DNA from: Nitrospirota bacterium
Lineage (GTDB): Bacteria; Nitrospirota; Thermodesulfovibrionia; Thermodesulfovibrionales; JdFR-88
Direction of reading: 5' to 3'
Assembly (NCBI GenBank): GCA_021825785.1
Contig: JAKAGP010000095.1
Span: 1-6,947 of the forward strand
Length of the DNA: 6,947 nt
Shown piece after piece: positions 1 to 6,218 of this stretch (positions within the stretch are counted from its first letter, which is position 1; each line of letters opens with the position of its first letter). The position numbers and the translations under genes were made by a program. Under the pieces are notes generated by a model that was not told the DNA's origin, ran no database searches, and saw only the letters and a program-made list of their open reading frames with translations.

Positions 1-465
1 CTGGTCCCGGACATCCAGAAGACGGCTGAGCTGGTGCTGGAGATAAGCGCGGCCAGCAAGGAGCAGAACACGGGCGCCCAGCAGGTAAACCAGGCCATCC
101 AGCAGCTGGACCAGGTAATCCAGCAAAACGCTGGGGCATCGGAGGAAATGGCCTCCACCGCCGAGGAGCTTTCATCCCAGGCGGAGCACCTGCAAAGCAC
201 GATGTCTTTCTTCAGGATAGGTTCAGAACATGGGCAGGTCCATAAAATAAACACACACAGGAAGGCAGGAGTGGCGTACATTGCGAAGGCGGGTGCGAAA
301 ATTCCCGATGCTTCCAGCATAATTCCCTGTCATCCTGGCCACGGCCAGCCTGCGCGGAACGTTTTGAAGCCCGCGGGTGTTGCACTTGACATGGGCGGCA
401 ATGGAAACGGCAATGGCAATGGGAACGTTGATGCCGATGACGGTGAATTTGAAAGGTACCAGTAA
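1..465 (+). CDS. Methyl-accepting chemotaxis protein, C-terminal part (5' end outside window)
   Basis: This is the last 154 residues of a chemoreceptor; the reading frame is open from base 1, so the sensor, membrane and HAMP parts lie upstream. Residues 1-70 are a Gln/Ala/Glu-rich helix typical of the descending arm of the cytoplasmic signalling hairpin. The segment QQNAGASEEMA (41-51) resembles the second methylation helix, where CheR adds and CheB removes methyl groups on Glu/Gln. After residue 71 comes a roughly 80-residue flexible tail with five Gly-Asn repeats (133-142) and an acidic, aromatic end, DDGEFERYQ. Such tails can serve as tethers for adaptation enzymes in some receptors, but this end is not the classical NWETF pentapeptide. 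It is the first visible gene of an operon, 15 nt before cheW. The receptor assignment is firm; the ligand is unknown. Confidence 0.93.
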   Translation: MVPDIQKTAELVLEISAASKEQNTGAQQVNQAIQQLDQVIQQNAGASEEMASTAEELSSQAEHLQSTMSFFRIGSEHGQVHKINTHRKAGVAYIAKAGAKIPDASSIIPCHPGHGQPARNVLKPAGVALDMGGNGNGNGNGNVDADDGEFERYQ

Positions 466-480
466 TACAGGGAGGTAAAA

Positions 481-1020
481 ATGAGCATTGCGGAGACCAA
501 TAAAATACCATTGAAGACCATAACGCATATATCACAATATCTGACGTTCAGGCTTGGAGAAGGGGTCTTTGCCTTTGATATCACGCAGGTGCGCGAGGTG
601 CTTGACTACACATCCGTAACGCGGGTGCCCCGGACGCCTGATTTCATGTGCGGCGTCATCAACCTCCGGGGCAGCGTGGTGCCGGTAGTGGACATGAGGC
701 TTAAATTCGGCATGCCCCGGACCGAAAAGACCATCAACACCTGCATAATCATTGTGGAGATAAAAATCGGTCAGGAGAGCGCCCTTATCGGAGCCATGGC
801 GGACTCCGTGCAGGAAGTCATGGAGCTTGAGCCTGAAAGTATCGAGCCTGCCCCAAGGATAGGCGCCGGCCTAAAGGTGGACTTCATAAAAGGGATGGGG
901 AAGCGCGATGAGAAGCTCTTCATCATCATACTGGATATTGACCAGGTGTTCTCCGAAAGAGAGCTTACGGAAATGAGCTCAGGCACGGCGTCTGGCGATA
1001 TGGAAACAGGGCAATCCTGA
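481..1020 (+). CDS. cheW: Chemotaxis coupling protein CheW
   Basis: CheW is a cytoplasmic adaptor that links chemoreceptor tips to the histidine kinase CheA in the signalling array. The 179-residue product has a single CheW-like beta-barrel domain at about residues 17-160. The signature stretch is GVINLRG (58-64) followed by VVPVVDMR (66-73); the Arg of NLRG is the residue usually involved in receptor and CheA binding. It is slightly longer than the common 150-170 residues because of a short N-terminal extension and a Ser/Gly-rich C-terminal tail. The ATG start is well supported by GGAGGT at 471-476, four bases upstream. It lies 15 nt after the receptor gene and 19 nt before cheR, so it is almost surely cotranscribed with them. 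No CheA is present in the window. Confidence 0.96.
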   Translation: MSIAETNKIPLKTITHISQYLTFRLGEGVFAFDITQVREVLDYTSVTRVPRTPDFMCGVINLRGSVVPVVDMRLKFGMPRTEKTINTCIIIVEIKIGQESALIGAMADSVQEVMELEPESIEPAPRIGAGLKVDFIKGMGKRDEKLFIIILDIDQVFSERELTEMSSGTASGDMETGQS

Positions 1021-1039
1021 GGTCCAAAAGACAAAAAAT

Positions 1040-1909
1040 ATGGGTGGTCCAAAAAGCGGGGGCCTCAGGTTGCCCTCGCTTTCAGCCGCGGATTTCAGGA
1101 GACTTGGCGAGTTTGTCCGCGCCCGCACCGGAATAAAGGTAACGGAAGGGAAAAAGACACTTTTCGAGTCCCGCCTGCAAAAAAGGCTGAAGCAATTAGG
1201 TCTTGGGGATTTCGGCCGGTATTGTGAATTTCTGTTCAGCGATGAAGGTATTAAAACTGAGCTTCACCTTATGATAGACGCAGTTACCACTCACAAGACC
1301 GATTTTTTCCGGGAACCCGATCATTTTGATTTTCTCTCCGGCGCCGCTCTGCCCGAACTGCTGGCAATGCCGGGAAAAGCCCGGATCCAGGTATGGAGCG
1401 CGGCCTGCTCCACCGGAGAGGAACCCTATACCATTGCAATGGCTTTATGTGAGTACGGGAAGAAGCTGGCCTCCGGCAATCTGGATTTCATCGTATTGGC
1501 AAGTGATATATCCGCCGGGGTCCTGCGTTCCGCCAGACGCGCCATATACGCTGAGCAGCAGATCGCCCCGATCCCCATCCATTTGAGGAAAAAATACCTC
1601 TTAAGGAGCAAGGACCGGACAAAGGGGCTTTTCAGGATCGCGCCCGAAGTGAGAGTAAGGGTCAGCTTCTTTTCTTTTAATCTCGCCCAAGATGATTTCG
1701 AAAGGATTTTTCCTGATCAGGCGGACATTATTTTTTGCAGGAATGTGGTCATCTATTTTGACAGATATGTCCAGGAAAAACTCATGAGACGCATCTGCGG
1801 CAAACTATCTCCGGGGGGATTTCTATTCATGGGGCACGCGGAGGCGATCCATGGCCCTGGTCTGCCGCTCGTCAAGGTCGCCCCCTCCGTTTACAGAAGG
1901 ATCGCCTGA
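1040..1909 (+). CDS. cheR: Chemoreceptor glutamate methyltransferase CheR
   Basis: CheR transfers methyl groups from S-adenosylmethionine to glutamates on chemoreceptors, raising CheA activity during adaptation. The 289-residue length matches the family. The N-terminal helical CheR_N domain spans about 13-70. The Rossmann-type methyltransferase domain follows, with TDFFRE (87-92), the SAM-binding SAACSTGEEPY (120-130), the acidic SDIS (155-158), FCRNVVIYF (232-240) and GHAE (265-268). From memory, the segment around 186-210 has the same spacing as the beta-subdomain of enterobacterial CheR, which binds receptor tail pentapeptides; this is a weak inference. The only Shine-Dalgarno-like sequence is GAGGT at 1019-1023, 16 nt before the ATG, so initiation may depend on coupling to cheW. 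A TTG at 1070 is a less likely start. The stop codon abuts the cheB ATG directly. Confidence 0.96.
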   Translation: MGGPKSGGLRLPSLSAADFRRLGEFVRARTGIKVTEGKKTLFESRLQKRLKQLGLGDFGRYCEFLFSDEGIKTELHLMIDAVTTHKTDFFREPDHFDFLSGAALPELLAMPGKARIQVWSAACSTGEEPYTIAMALCEYGKKLASGNLDFIVLASDISAGVLRSARRAIYAEQQIAPIPIHLRKKYLLRSKDRTKGLFRIAPEVRVRVSFFSFNLAQDDFERIFPDQADIIFCRNVVIYFDRYVQEKLMRRICGKLSPGGFLFMGHAEAIHGPGLPLVKVAPSVYRRIA

Positions 1910-2983
<1,074 letters not shown>

Positions 2984-3216
2984 TGAGTATAAAAACCAGA
3001 AACCGTTTTTTGATTTTTTTGGGTTTTTTCCCGGGAGACGGTCCCTGGGCGCAGCCGTCTGTCTGGCCGAAGTTCATTTTTTTTGACACATGGCTTTTGG
3101 CTGGACACCGGGCTTCCAATGAGGCATACTGGAATCTGCGCAGCGGGTGTCCGTGTCATTGACGGCTTGATTAACGGGTTTTTTGTTTTCCATCCTGGAC
3201 CAATAGGGGATATTTC
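2984..3216. other. Intergenic spacer between cheB and the PAP2 gene, no gene seen
   Basis: The spacer is rich in T-runs near 3006-3029 and 3077-3084. AGACGG (3036-3041) and CCGTCT (3055-3060) form a 6-bp inverted repeat without a following T-run. TTGACA at 3083-3088 is a perfect -35 hexamer, but no reasonable -10 lies 16-18 bases downstream, so I do not call a promoter. A 60-codon open frame at 2980-3162 has no Shine-Dalgarno sequence or recognisable motif and is treated as chance. Confidence 0.5.
2991..3020 (+). terminator. Weak candidate terminator after the che operon
   Basis: Eight bases after the cheB stop, AAAAAC (2991-2996) can pair with GTTTTT (3005-3010) across an 8-nt loop, followed by GA and a run of seven T (3014-3020). 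The stem is A-T rich and weak. The position at the operon end and the T-tract are what support it. Confidence 0.3.
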
Positions 3217-3867
3217 TTGGTTCGATATTTTTTCCATATGCTGCCGCGAAATATTATCCGGTCCTTTTGGGGCACAAAACTCTTTGGGCATATCCTTGCG
3301 ATCAGCATAACATTTTTCATTGTCCGCTCCGGTATTGATTGGATGTATTTTAAGGCAACGAGGCCATTCCCAAAATTTTTGGTGTCGGCGGTCATCCTGG
3401 GATGGCTGGTGCCTATTGTGTTTCCGATCGGATGGTTTATAGCAGGCTACGTTCGCAGGAACCAGCGCATGATCTGCGTTGCTTTTTCAACGGCACAGGC
3501 GGCCATAACCGGTTTTTTAATTTCGTCTCTTTACAAAGCGATAACCGGGAGGCCAAGCCCGAATGCCACATTAACACTGATCGACAAAAGCAGAAACTTC
3601 CATTTTGGATTTTTAAGGGGAGGGGTTCTCGCCGGCTGGCCGTCTTCGCACACTACCATCGCATTCTCCATGGCGACGGCTGCATGGGTTTTATATCCTG
3701 ACAGCAAAATGGCGCGCTTTATAGCTCTGTTCTATGCTCTGTATATAGGTGTGGGCGTTTCAATAACCGCCCACTGGTTTTCGGATTTCGTTGCCGGCAG
3801 TATCATCGGGACCATGATAGGTGTGACTGCTGGCAACTCTTTTAAATTAAAAAGGCGCGTTTACTGA
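3217..3867 (+). CDS. PAP2-superfamily membrane phosphatase, atypical motifs
   Basis: This 216-residue integral membrane protein belongs to the phosphatidic acid phosphatase type 2 superfamily, which removes phosphate from lipid or isoprenoid phosphates using a histidine nucleophile. About five or six hydrophobic spans are visible (roughly 22-40, 54-78, 86-106, 145-160, 168-184, 190-206). Motif 1 is KAITGRPSP (107-115), motif 2 is WPSSHTT (141-147) with H145, and motif 3 is SITAHWFSD (182-190) with the likely nucleophile H186 and D190. In the usual K-x6-RP and SR-x5-H-x3-D patterns, arginine is expected where this protein has S114 and G180. It may be a divergent subfamily using R112, or have altered activity; the substrate cannot be named. 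The TTG start is preferred because AGGGGA (3205-3210) lies 6 nt upstream, while the later in-frame ATG at 3238 has no Shine-Dalgarno sequence. It stands alone between spacers. Confidence 0.85.
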   Translation: MVRYFFHMLPRNIIRSFWGTKLFGHILAISITFFIVRSGIDWMYFKATRPFPKFLVSAVILGWLVPIVFPIGWFIAGYVRRNQRMICVAFSTAQAAITGFLISSLYKAITGRPSPNATLTLIDKSRNFHFGFLRGGVLAGWPSSHTTIAFSMATAAWVLYPDSKMARFIALFYALYIGVGVSITAHWFSDFVAGSIIGTMIGVTAGNSFKLKRRVY

Positions 3868-4027
3868 AAGCCCCGCGATTCACCACTGAAGTCATAATAA
3901 TCTTGTGCCCTGTTCCGCAAGCTTTGACCTGACGCTTTGCCTTATCTCTATGCTTTGATAAACCCGGATTTCCGGCGGGTGAATGCCGCATTGAAGGTTA
4001 TGCGCAGGCCAGATGCCCCTTACTTCC

Positions 4028-4056
4028 TTGACTATTTATCATTAATATGTCATAGT
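4028..4056 (+). promoter_or_regulatory. Candidate sigma-70 promoter, distal, for the cold-shock gene
   Basis: TTGACT (4028-4033, five of six consensus bases) and CATAGT (4051-4056, four of six) are separated by exactly 17 bases. Transcription would start near 4063, giving a leader of about 85 nt. It is one of two overlapping candidates; sequence alone cannot choose between them. Confidence 0.4.
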
Positions 4057-4061
4057 GGTCA

Positions 4062-4089
4062 TTGAAGTTAGCGGAGCAAATGTTATATT
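4062..4089 (+). promoter_or_regulatory. Candidate sigma-70 promoter, proximal, for the cold-shock gene
   Basis: TTGAAG (4062-4067, four of six) and TATATT (4084-4089, five of six) are separated by 16 bases in an A/T-rich stretch. The predicted start near 4096 gives a leader of about 50 nt that still contains the complete inverted repeat around the Shine-Dalgarno sequence. Confidence 0.45.
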
Positions 4090-4102
4090 TTCTTCTATGG
4101 CA

Positions 4103-4139
4103 GCCTCCTAGAAACTTCCAGAAACTACCGAAAGGAGGC
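4103..4139 (+). promoter_or_regulatory. Leader hairpin able to mask the cold-shock gene ribosome-binding site
   Basis: GCCTCCT (4103-4109) is the exact reverse complement of AGGAGGC (4133-4139), which contains the strong Shine-Dalgarno sequence AGGAGG placed 8 nt before the ATG at 4147. The 23-nt loop holds two near-identical 10-nt units, AGAAACTTCC (4110-4119) and AGAAACTACC (4120-4129). In RNA, the 7-bp G-C-rich stem would hide the ribosome-binding site. The pairing is directly visible; a regulatory role, such as temperature- or protein-responsive translation, is inference by analogy with structured cold-shock mRNA leaders. Confidence 0.55.
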
Positions 4140-4146
4140 ACTCAAC

Positions 4147-4347
4147 ATGACAAAAGGGACTGTGAAATGGTTCAACGAGTCCAAAGGGTACGGCTTCATC
4201 ACAGCTGAAGACGGCACCGATGTATTCGCCCATTATTCCGAAATTCAGAATAGCGGTTTCAAAACACTTGCTGAAGGCGATTCAGTGAGCTTCGAGGTAA
4301 CCAAGGGCGACAAGGGCCCCAAGGCCACGAATATTGTAAAACTGTAA
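4147..4347 (+). CDS. csp: Cold-shock domain protein (CspA family)
   Basis: CspA-family proteins are small cytoplasmic single-stranded RNA/DNA-binding beta barrels that melt mRNA structure and often rise on cold shock. The 66-residue product is a single full-length cold-shock domain. It begins with the typical GTVKWFN (4-10), carries RNP1 as KGYGFI (13-18) and an RNP2-like DVFAHYS (25-31), and ends with [10 protein letters not shown] (57-66). The ATG is preceded by AGGAGG with 8-nt spacing. The gene appears monocistronic: promoter candidates lie upstream at 4028-4089, a possible ribosome-site-masking hairpin lies in the leader, and a strong intrinsic terminator starts 7 nt after the stop. Its neighbours downstream are other RNA-binding genes, consistent with a cold or RNA-chaperone role. 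Whether it is truly cold-induced cannot be told from sequence. Confidence 0.97.
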   Translation: MTKGTVKWFNESKGYGFITAEDGTDVFAHYSEIQNSGFKTLAEGDSVSFEVTKGDKGPKATNIVKL

Positions 4348-4354
4348 GCGGGTG

Positions 4355-4385
4355 AAAGCGGTCCGCGCATGCTGGCCGCTTTTTT
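4355..4385 (+). terminator. Intrinsic terminator after the cold-shock gene
   Basis: AAAGCGG (4355-4361) pairs with CCGCTTT (4376-4382). The stem continues inward through a T-G wobble, a C-G pair, one mismatch and two more pairs to a tetraloop near 4367-4370. Six T residues (4380-4385) overlap and follow the 3' arm. Position directly after the stop codon supports a Rho-independent terminator. Confidence 0.88.
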
Positions 4386-4475
4386 GAAGGCCATGGAAGG
4401 GGCGGCATAAAATCGCCATCTTGCCCGTGGGAAAAAAGGGCCTGGGCGTTTTGAGGCCTGGTACATGAGAGTACG

Positions 4476-4514
4476 CCCGGTAAAATAAAAAAAGTTTTCT
4501 TTATTTTTCCCGGG
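4476..4514. repeat. Imperfect inverted repeat upstream of protein A
   Basis: AAAATAAA (4482-4489) and TTTATTTT (4500-4507) pair perfectly. They are flanked by CCCGG (4476-4480) and CCCGGG (4509-4514), which extend the stem with one mismatch and one bulge. No T-run follows on the + side. A further repeat, GGGCGT (4444-4449) with ACGCCC (4473-4478), lies just upstream, and GGCCTGG is repeated at 4439-4445 and 4455-4461. TAAAAT (4481-4486) could be a -10 box, though no good -35 precedes it. The element is 28 nt before the protein A start and could be a leader structure; function is unknown. Confidence 0.45.
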
Positions 4515-4542
4515 CCGGCTCCTGAACCTGAAAAGGGGAGAA

Positions 4543-4965
4543 TTGGCGAGAAGACACTCTTCCAGAAGTATCAGGGCGATTGAACTCGCCAAAGAGCGGC
4601 TCGATGCGGGTTTGCTCTCGGAAAAATTTCCCCAGATCTCGAAAATAACCATTCTGGCCACATATTATTATGACCGGAAGGGTTCCGTTCTCATGGTTCG
4701 CACTATCAATGTATTCCCGAACAGCAGCGCCTGTTTCCATCTGCAATGCCCCATAAAGGACTGCGCACTTGGTTTCGATCTTGGCCCCGATATTATGGAG
4801 CTTATCAGAAAAGGCGGGAAATCGGCGAAGGGCAGCGCCGCCTGCAGCGGTAAGGATGGTTCCGATGCCTCTATCCATTCCTCTATCTCCTACGAGATAA
4901 CTATCCAGTACAACTCCGCAAGCCGGTCTGACGGGCATGCAAAAAGCGGCTCAAAGGGCGTTTAA
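4543..4965 (+). CDS. Protein A: uncharacterised small protein with candidate Cys/His metal site
   Basis: I do not recognise a named family. The 140-residue product has no signal peptide or membrane span and is probably cytoplasmic. A basic N-terminal helix (about 8-27) ends in RLDAGLLSEKFPQI (19-32). Hydrophobic strand-like segments follow (35-59), then H66-L-Q-C69-x4-C74 leading into GFDL (77-80), a helix ending ELIRK (86-90), C101, and H112 before SISYEITIQY (114-123). The last 17 residues are a Ser/Gly/Lys tail. Protein B at 5687-6112 is a paralogue, about 40% identical by hand alignment, and keeps H66, C69, C74, C101 and H112. The TTG start is chosen because it fits the paralogue and AAGG (4533-4536) lies 6 nt upstream; the GGAG overlapping it is rather close. 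It precedes the RRM gene by 45 nt on the same strand, so a shared operon is likely. Existence is well supported by conservation; the function is unknown. Confidence 0.82.
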   Translation: MARRHSSRSIRAIELAKERLDAGLLSEKFPQISKITILATYYYDRKGSVLMVRTINVFPNSSACFHLQCPIKDCALGFDLGPDIMELIRKGGKSAKGSAACSGKDGSDASIHSSISYEITIQYNSASRSDGHAKSGSKGV

Positions 4966-5010
4966 AAAAAGGAAATCAGTTTTAACGGATGCACGGAAAG
5001 GAAAGATCAG

Positions 5011-5334
5011 ATGTCATCTAAAAAGCTTTATGTTGGAAACCTCTCCTACTCGGTCAATGAGGATGAGTTGCGCGAAATGTTCCGGGAAGCGGGAGAAGTC
5101 CAGTCAGTCAAGATAATAAATGACGAGACCGGCCGCTCCAAGGGTTTCGGGTTTGTCGAGATGTCTACTGATGAGGAAGCGGAAAAGGCGATAGCCTCAT
5201 TTAATGGAAAGACGCTGAAGGACAGGGGCCTGAATGTAAGCGAAGCGCGACCGCAGACGGCAAGGCCTGGTGGAGACAGATCAAGGCAGGGAAGGCCCTC
5301 TGGCAAGGGAAAAGGGCCTGGTAGGTGGAGATAA
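5011..5334 (+). CDS. RRM-domain RNA-binding protein with Gly/Arg-rich tail
   Basis: This 107-residue protein is a single RNA-recognition motif with a short disordered tail, the layout of bacterial (notably cyanobacterial Rbp) glycine-rich RNA-binding proteins. RNP2 is KLYVGNL (5-11) and RNP1 is KGFGFVEM (44-51), carrying the aromatic residues that stack on RNA bases. The fold ends at about residue 80 with LNVSEARP. The tail (81-107) is rich in Arg, Gly, Lys and Pro and probably adds nonspecific RNA contact. ATG is preceded by AAGGA (4998-5002) with 8-nt spacing. Its 3' end overlaps the bS21 gene by 10 nt, so the two are likely translationally coupled. A cold-regulated RRM-S21 gene pair has been described in a cyanobacterium, which makes cold regulation here plausible but unproven. 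Confidence 0.95.
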   Translation: MSSKKLYVGNLSYSVNEDELREMFREAGEVQSVKIINDETGRSKGFGFVEMSTDEEAEKAIASFNGKTLKDRGLNVSEARPQTARPGGDRSRQGRPSGKGKGPGRWR

Positions 5335-5558
5335 GAGTAGCCGGCGATCTTGAAAAGGCCCTTAAATTACTTAAAAGAAAGCTCCAGAAAGAAGGGGTCT
5401 TTAAAGACCTCAAAAGAAGGCGCTTCTACGAAAAACCCTCTGTAAAGCTTAAGACAAAGCAGAAGGAAGCACAGAAAAAACGGGCCAAGGCCACTAAATC
5501 TTTTAAGCGGCCCACCGGCAACGGCAGACCGGAATTGATGGGCTCCAAACGCCCATGA
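5325..5558 (+). CDS. rpsU: Small ribosomal subunit protein bS21
   Basis: bS21 sits on the 30S platform near the 3' end of 16S rRNA and helps initiation. The 77-residue, strongly basic product shows the family pattern: MEIRV start, ALKLLKRKLQKEGV (12-25), and the hallmark RRRFYEKPSVK (31-41), followed by a Lys/Gln/Arg-rich helix. It is a little longer than many bS21 proteins (about 57-71), through the C-terminal extension SFKRPTGNGRPELMGSKRP (59-77). The start is GTG at 5325, inside the last codons of the RRM gene in another frame, with AAGGG (5312-5316) 8 nt upstream; the MEI-x-V reading supports it. An intrinsic terminator is built into its final codons. Whether this is the only rpsU or an additional copy cannot be decided here; lack of the common dnaG-rpoD neighbours slightly favours an additional copy. 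Confidence 0.93.
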   Translation: MEIRVAGDLEKALKLLKRKLQKEGVFKDLKRRRFYEKPSVKLKTKQKEAQKKRAKATKSFKRPTGNGRPELMGSKRP

Positions 5559-5570
5559 TTTTTTGTTTTT
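5538..5570 (+). terminator. Intrinsic terminator overlapping the end of rpsU
   Basis: ATGGGC (5538-5543) pairs perfectly with GCCCAT (5551-5556) across a 7-nt loop, followed after GA by six T, one G and five T (5559-5570). The stem lies in the last codons of bS21 and takes in the first base of its TGA stop (5556-5558). It would end the protein A-RRM-rpsU transcript. Confidence 0.82.
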
Positions 5571-5614
5571 CCTGAGCAGCGTTTAGTTTTTTCAGGTTTG
5601 ACCTGGTTAAATGG

Positions 5615-5648
5615 CAGGGGGGAATTTTTACCTATTCCCCCGCACCTG
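5615..5648. terminator. G/C-rich hairpin between convergent genes
   Basis: CAGG (5615-5618) plus GGGGAA (5619-5624) pair with TTCCCC (5635-5640) plus CCTG (5645-5648), leaving a 4-nt bulge and a 10-nt loop. It lies midway between the convergent ends of rpsU and protein B. It could be a backup terminator or 3' stabiliser for the - strand transcript. Near the protein B stop there is also an A6-GAG-T6 repeat (5674-5688), which is too A-T rich to trust alone. Confidence 0.4.
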
Positions 5649-5686
5649 TATGGGCGGTTGGGTGGAAACGGGTAAAAAAGAGTTTT

Positions 5687-6112
5687 TTATGAGTATTTTA
5701 TTGATATATCGTAAGATATACTGGCATGGCTGATCCCTGAGGCATCTGCCTTTCCGCAAAGCATCTTCCCTTTTCCTGCTTTCCTGTTGTTCCGTACCAG
5801 TTCCTCGACTTTGGAGGTCAGATCAAAGCCGCCGTTATGGCAGTTGCCCTCCATGCACGTCATATGAAGAAGATACAAGTTGTTGCCGGGAACCATATGG
5901 ATAGTCCGTTCCACAAAGACCTGTCCCGTCACTCCGTAGAATTGAACTATATGGATGGCCATGCTTGCGATTTGAGGAAACCTTTCGGACAGCAGGCCGG
6001 CATCCAGCCTTTTTTGTATCAGTTCAAGCCTCCTGGCATTTTTTTCTATATTGACATTTTTCCTGGCGGTTTTTCCGGATGGTTTCTCTTGCGCTGGGAT
6101 TTTTGTTGTCAT
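5687..6112 (-). CDS. Protein B: paralogue of protein A, uncharacterised, candidate Cys/His metal site
   Basis: This 141-residue protein is the second member of the unrecognised family seen at 4543-4965. It has a Lys-rich N-terminal extension (1-25) that protein A lacks, then RLDAGLLSERFPQI (35-48), a strand region ending ERTIHMVP (68-75), H83-M-T-C86-x4-C91, GGFDL (94-98), EELVRN (103-108), C119, H129 and SISYDISIKY (131-140). It ends right after the last conserved block, without A's Ser/Gly tail. The spacing from GFDL to the third Cys is identical in both proteins. No membrane span or export signal is seen. The ATG is supported by AGGAG (6122-6118) with 5-nt spacing. It lies 121 nt downstream of the RhlE-like helicase on the same strand and may share its transcript. 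Coding status is strong because of the paralogue; the role is unknown. Confidence 0.87.
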   Translation of the reverse strand: MTTKIPAQEKPSGKTARKNVNIEKNARRLELIQKRLDAGLLSERFPQIASMAIHIVQFYGVTGQVFVERTIHMVPGNNLYLLHMTCMEGNCHNGGFDLTSKVEELVRNNRKAGKGKMLCGKADASGISHASISYDISIKYS

Positions 6113-6193
6113 TTCTTCTCCTGACGGGTTTATTCAGTGGCCCCTGTAATTCAATGGCTCCTGTGCTGAGACTGGGCCGGATTTCCGGGCCGG

Positions 6194-6218
6194 CGGGAGG
6201 AAAAAGTTTTTCCCCCCG
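6194..6218 (-). terminator. Strong hairpin downstream of the helicase gene
   Basis: Read on the + strand, CGGGAGGAAA pairs with TTTCCCCCCG with one mismatch, closing over a small loop centred on G6206. It lies 16 nt past the helicase stop codon. No T-run follows the stem on the - strand, so it may be a weak terminator, an mRNA 3' stabiliser, or an attenuator between the helicase and protein B. The surrounding bases repeat CCGG/GGCC-type motifs (6174-6194 and 6215-6223) that allow alternative pairings. Confidence 0.35.

Noticed and set aside
397..426. Possible phase-variable hexanucleotide repeat in the receptor gene
   Set aside because: The unit is a multiple of three and the copies differ at third codon positions, so slippage would not shift the frame and is not favoured.
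3083..3088. Perfect TTGACA hexamer upstream of the PAP2 gene
   Set aside because: No TATAAT-like sequence lies at 16-18 bases downstream, so it is not supported as a promoter.
3962..3980. ACCC...GGGT inverted repeat after the PAP2 gene as a terminator
   Set aside because: The stem is only 4 bp with an 11-nt loop and no T-run follows.
4501..4938. 145-codon open frame on the - strand opposite protein A
   Set aside because: It is the antisense of protein A, whose coding frame is confirmed by a diverged paralogue; the antisense product has no family features.
4543..6112. Proteins A and B as long inverted repeats of a composite mobile element
   Set aside because: The similarity is at the protein level; nucleotide identity is patchy, and there are no transposase, terminal repeats or target duplications.
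5837..6124. 95-codon open frame on the + strand opposite protein B
   Set aside because: It overlaps protein B, which has a good ribosome site and a conserved paralogue; the + strand product shows no motif.
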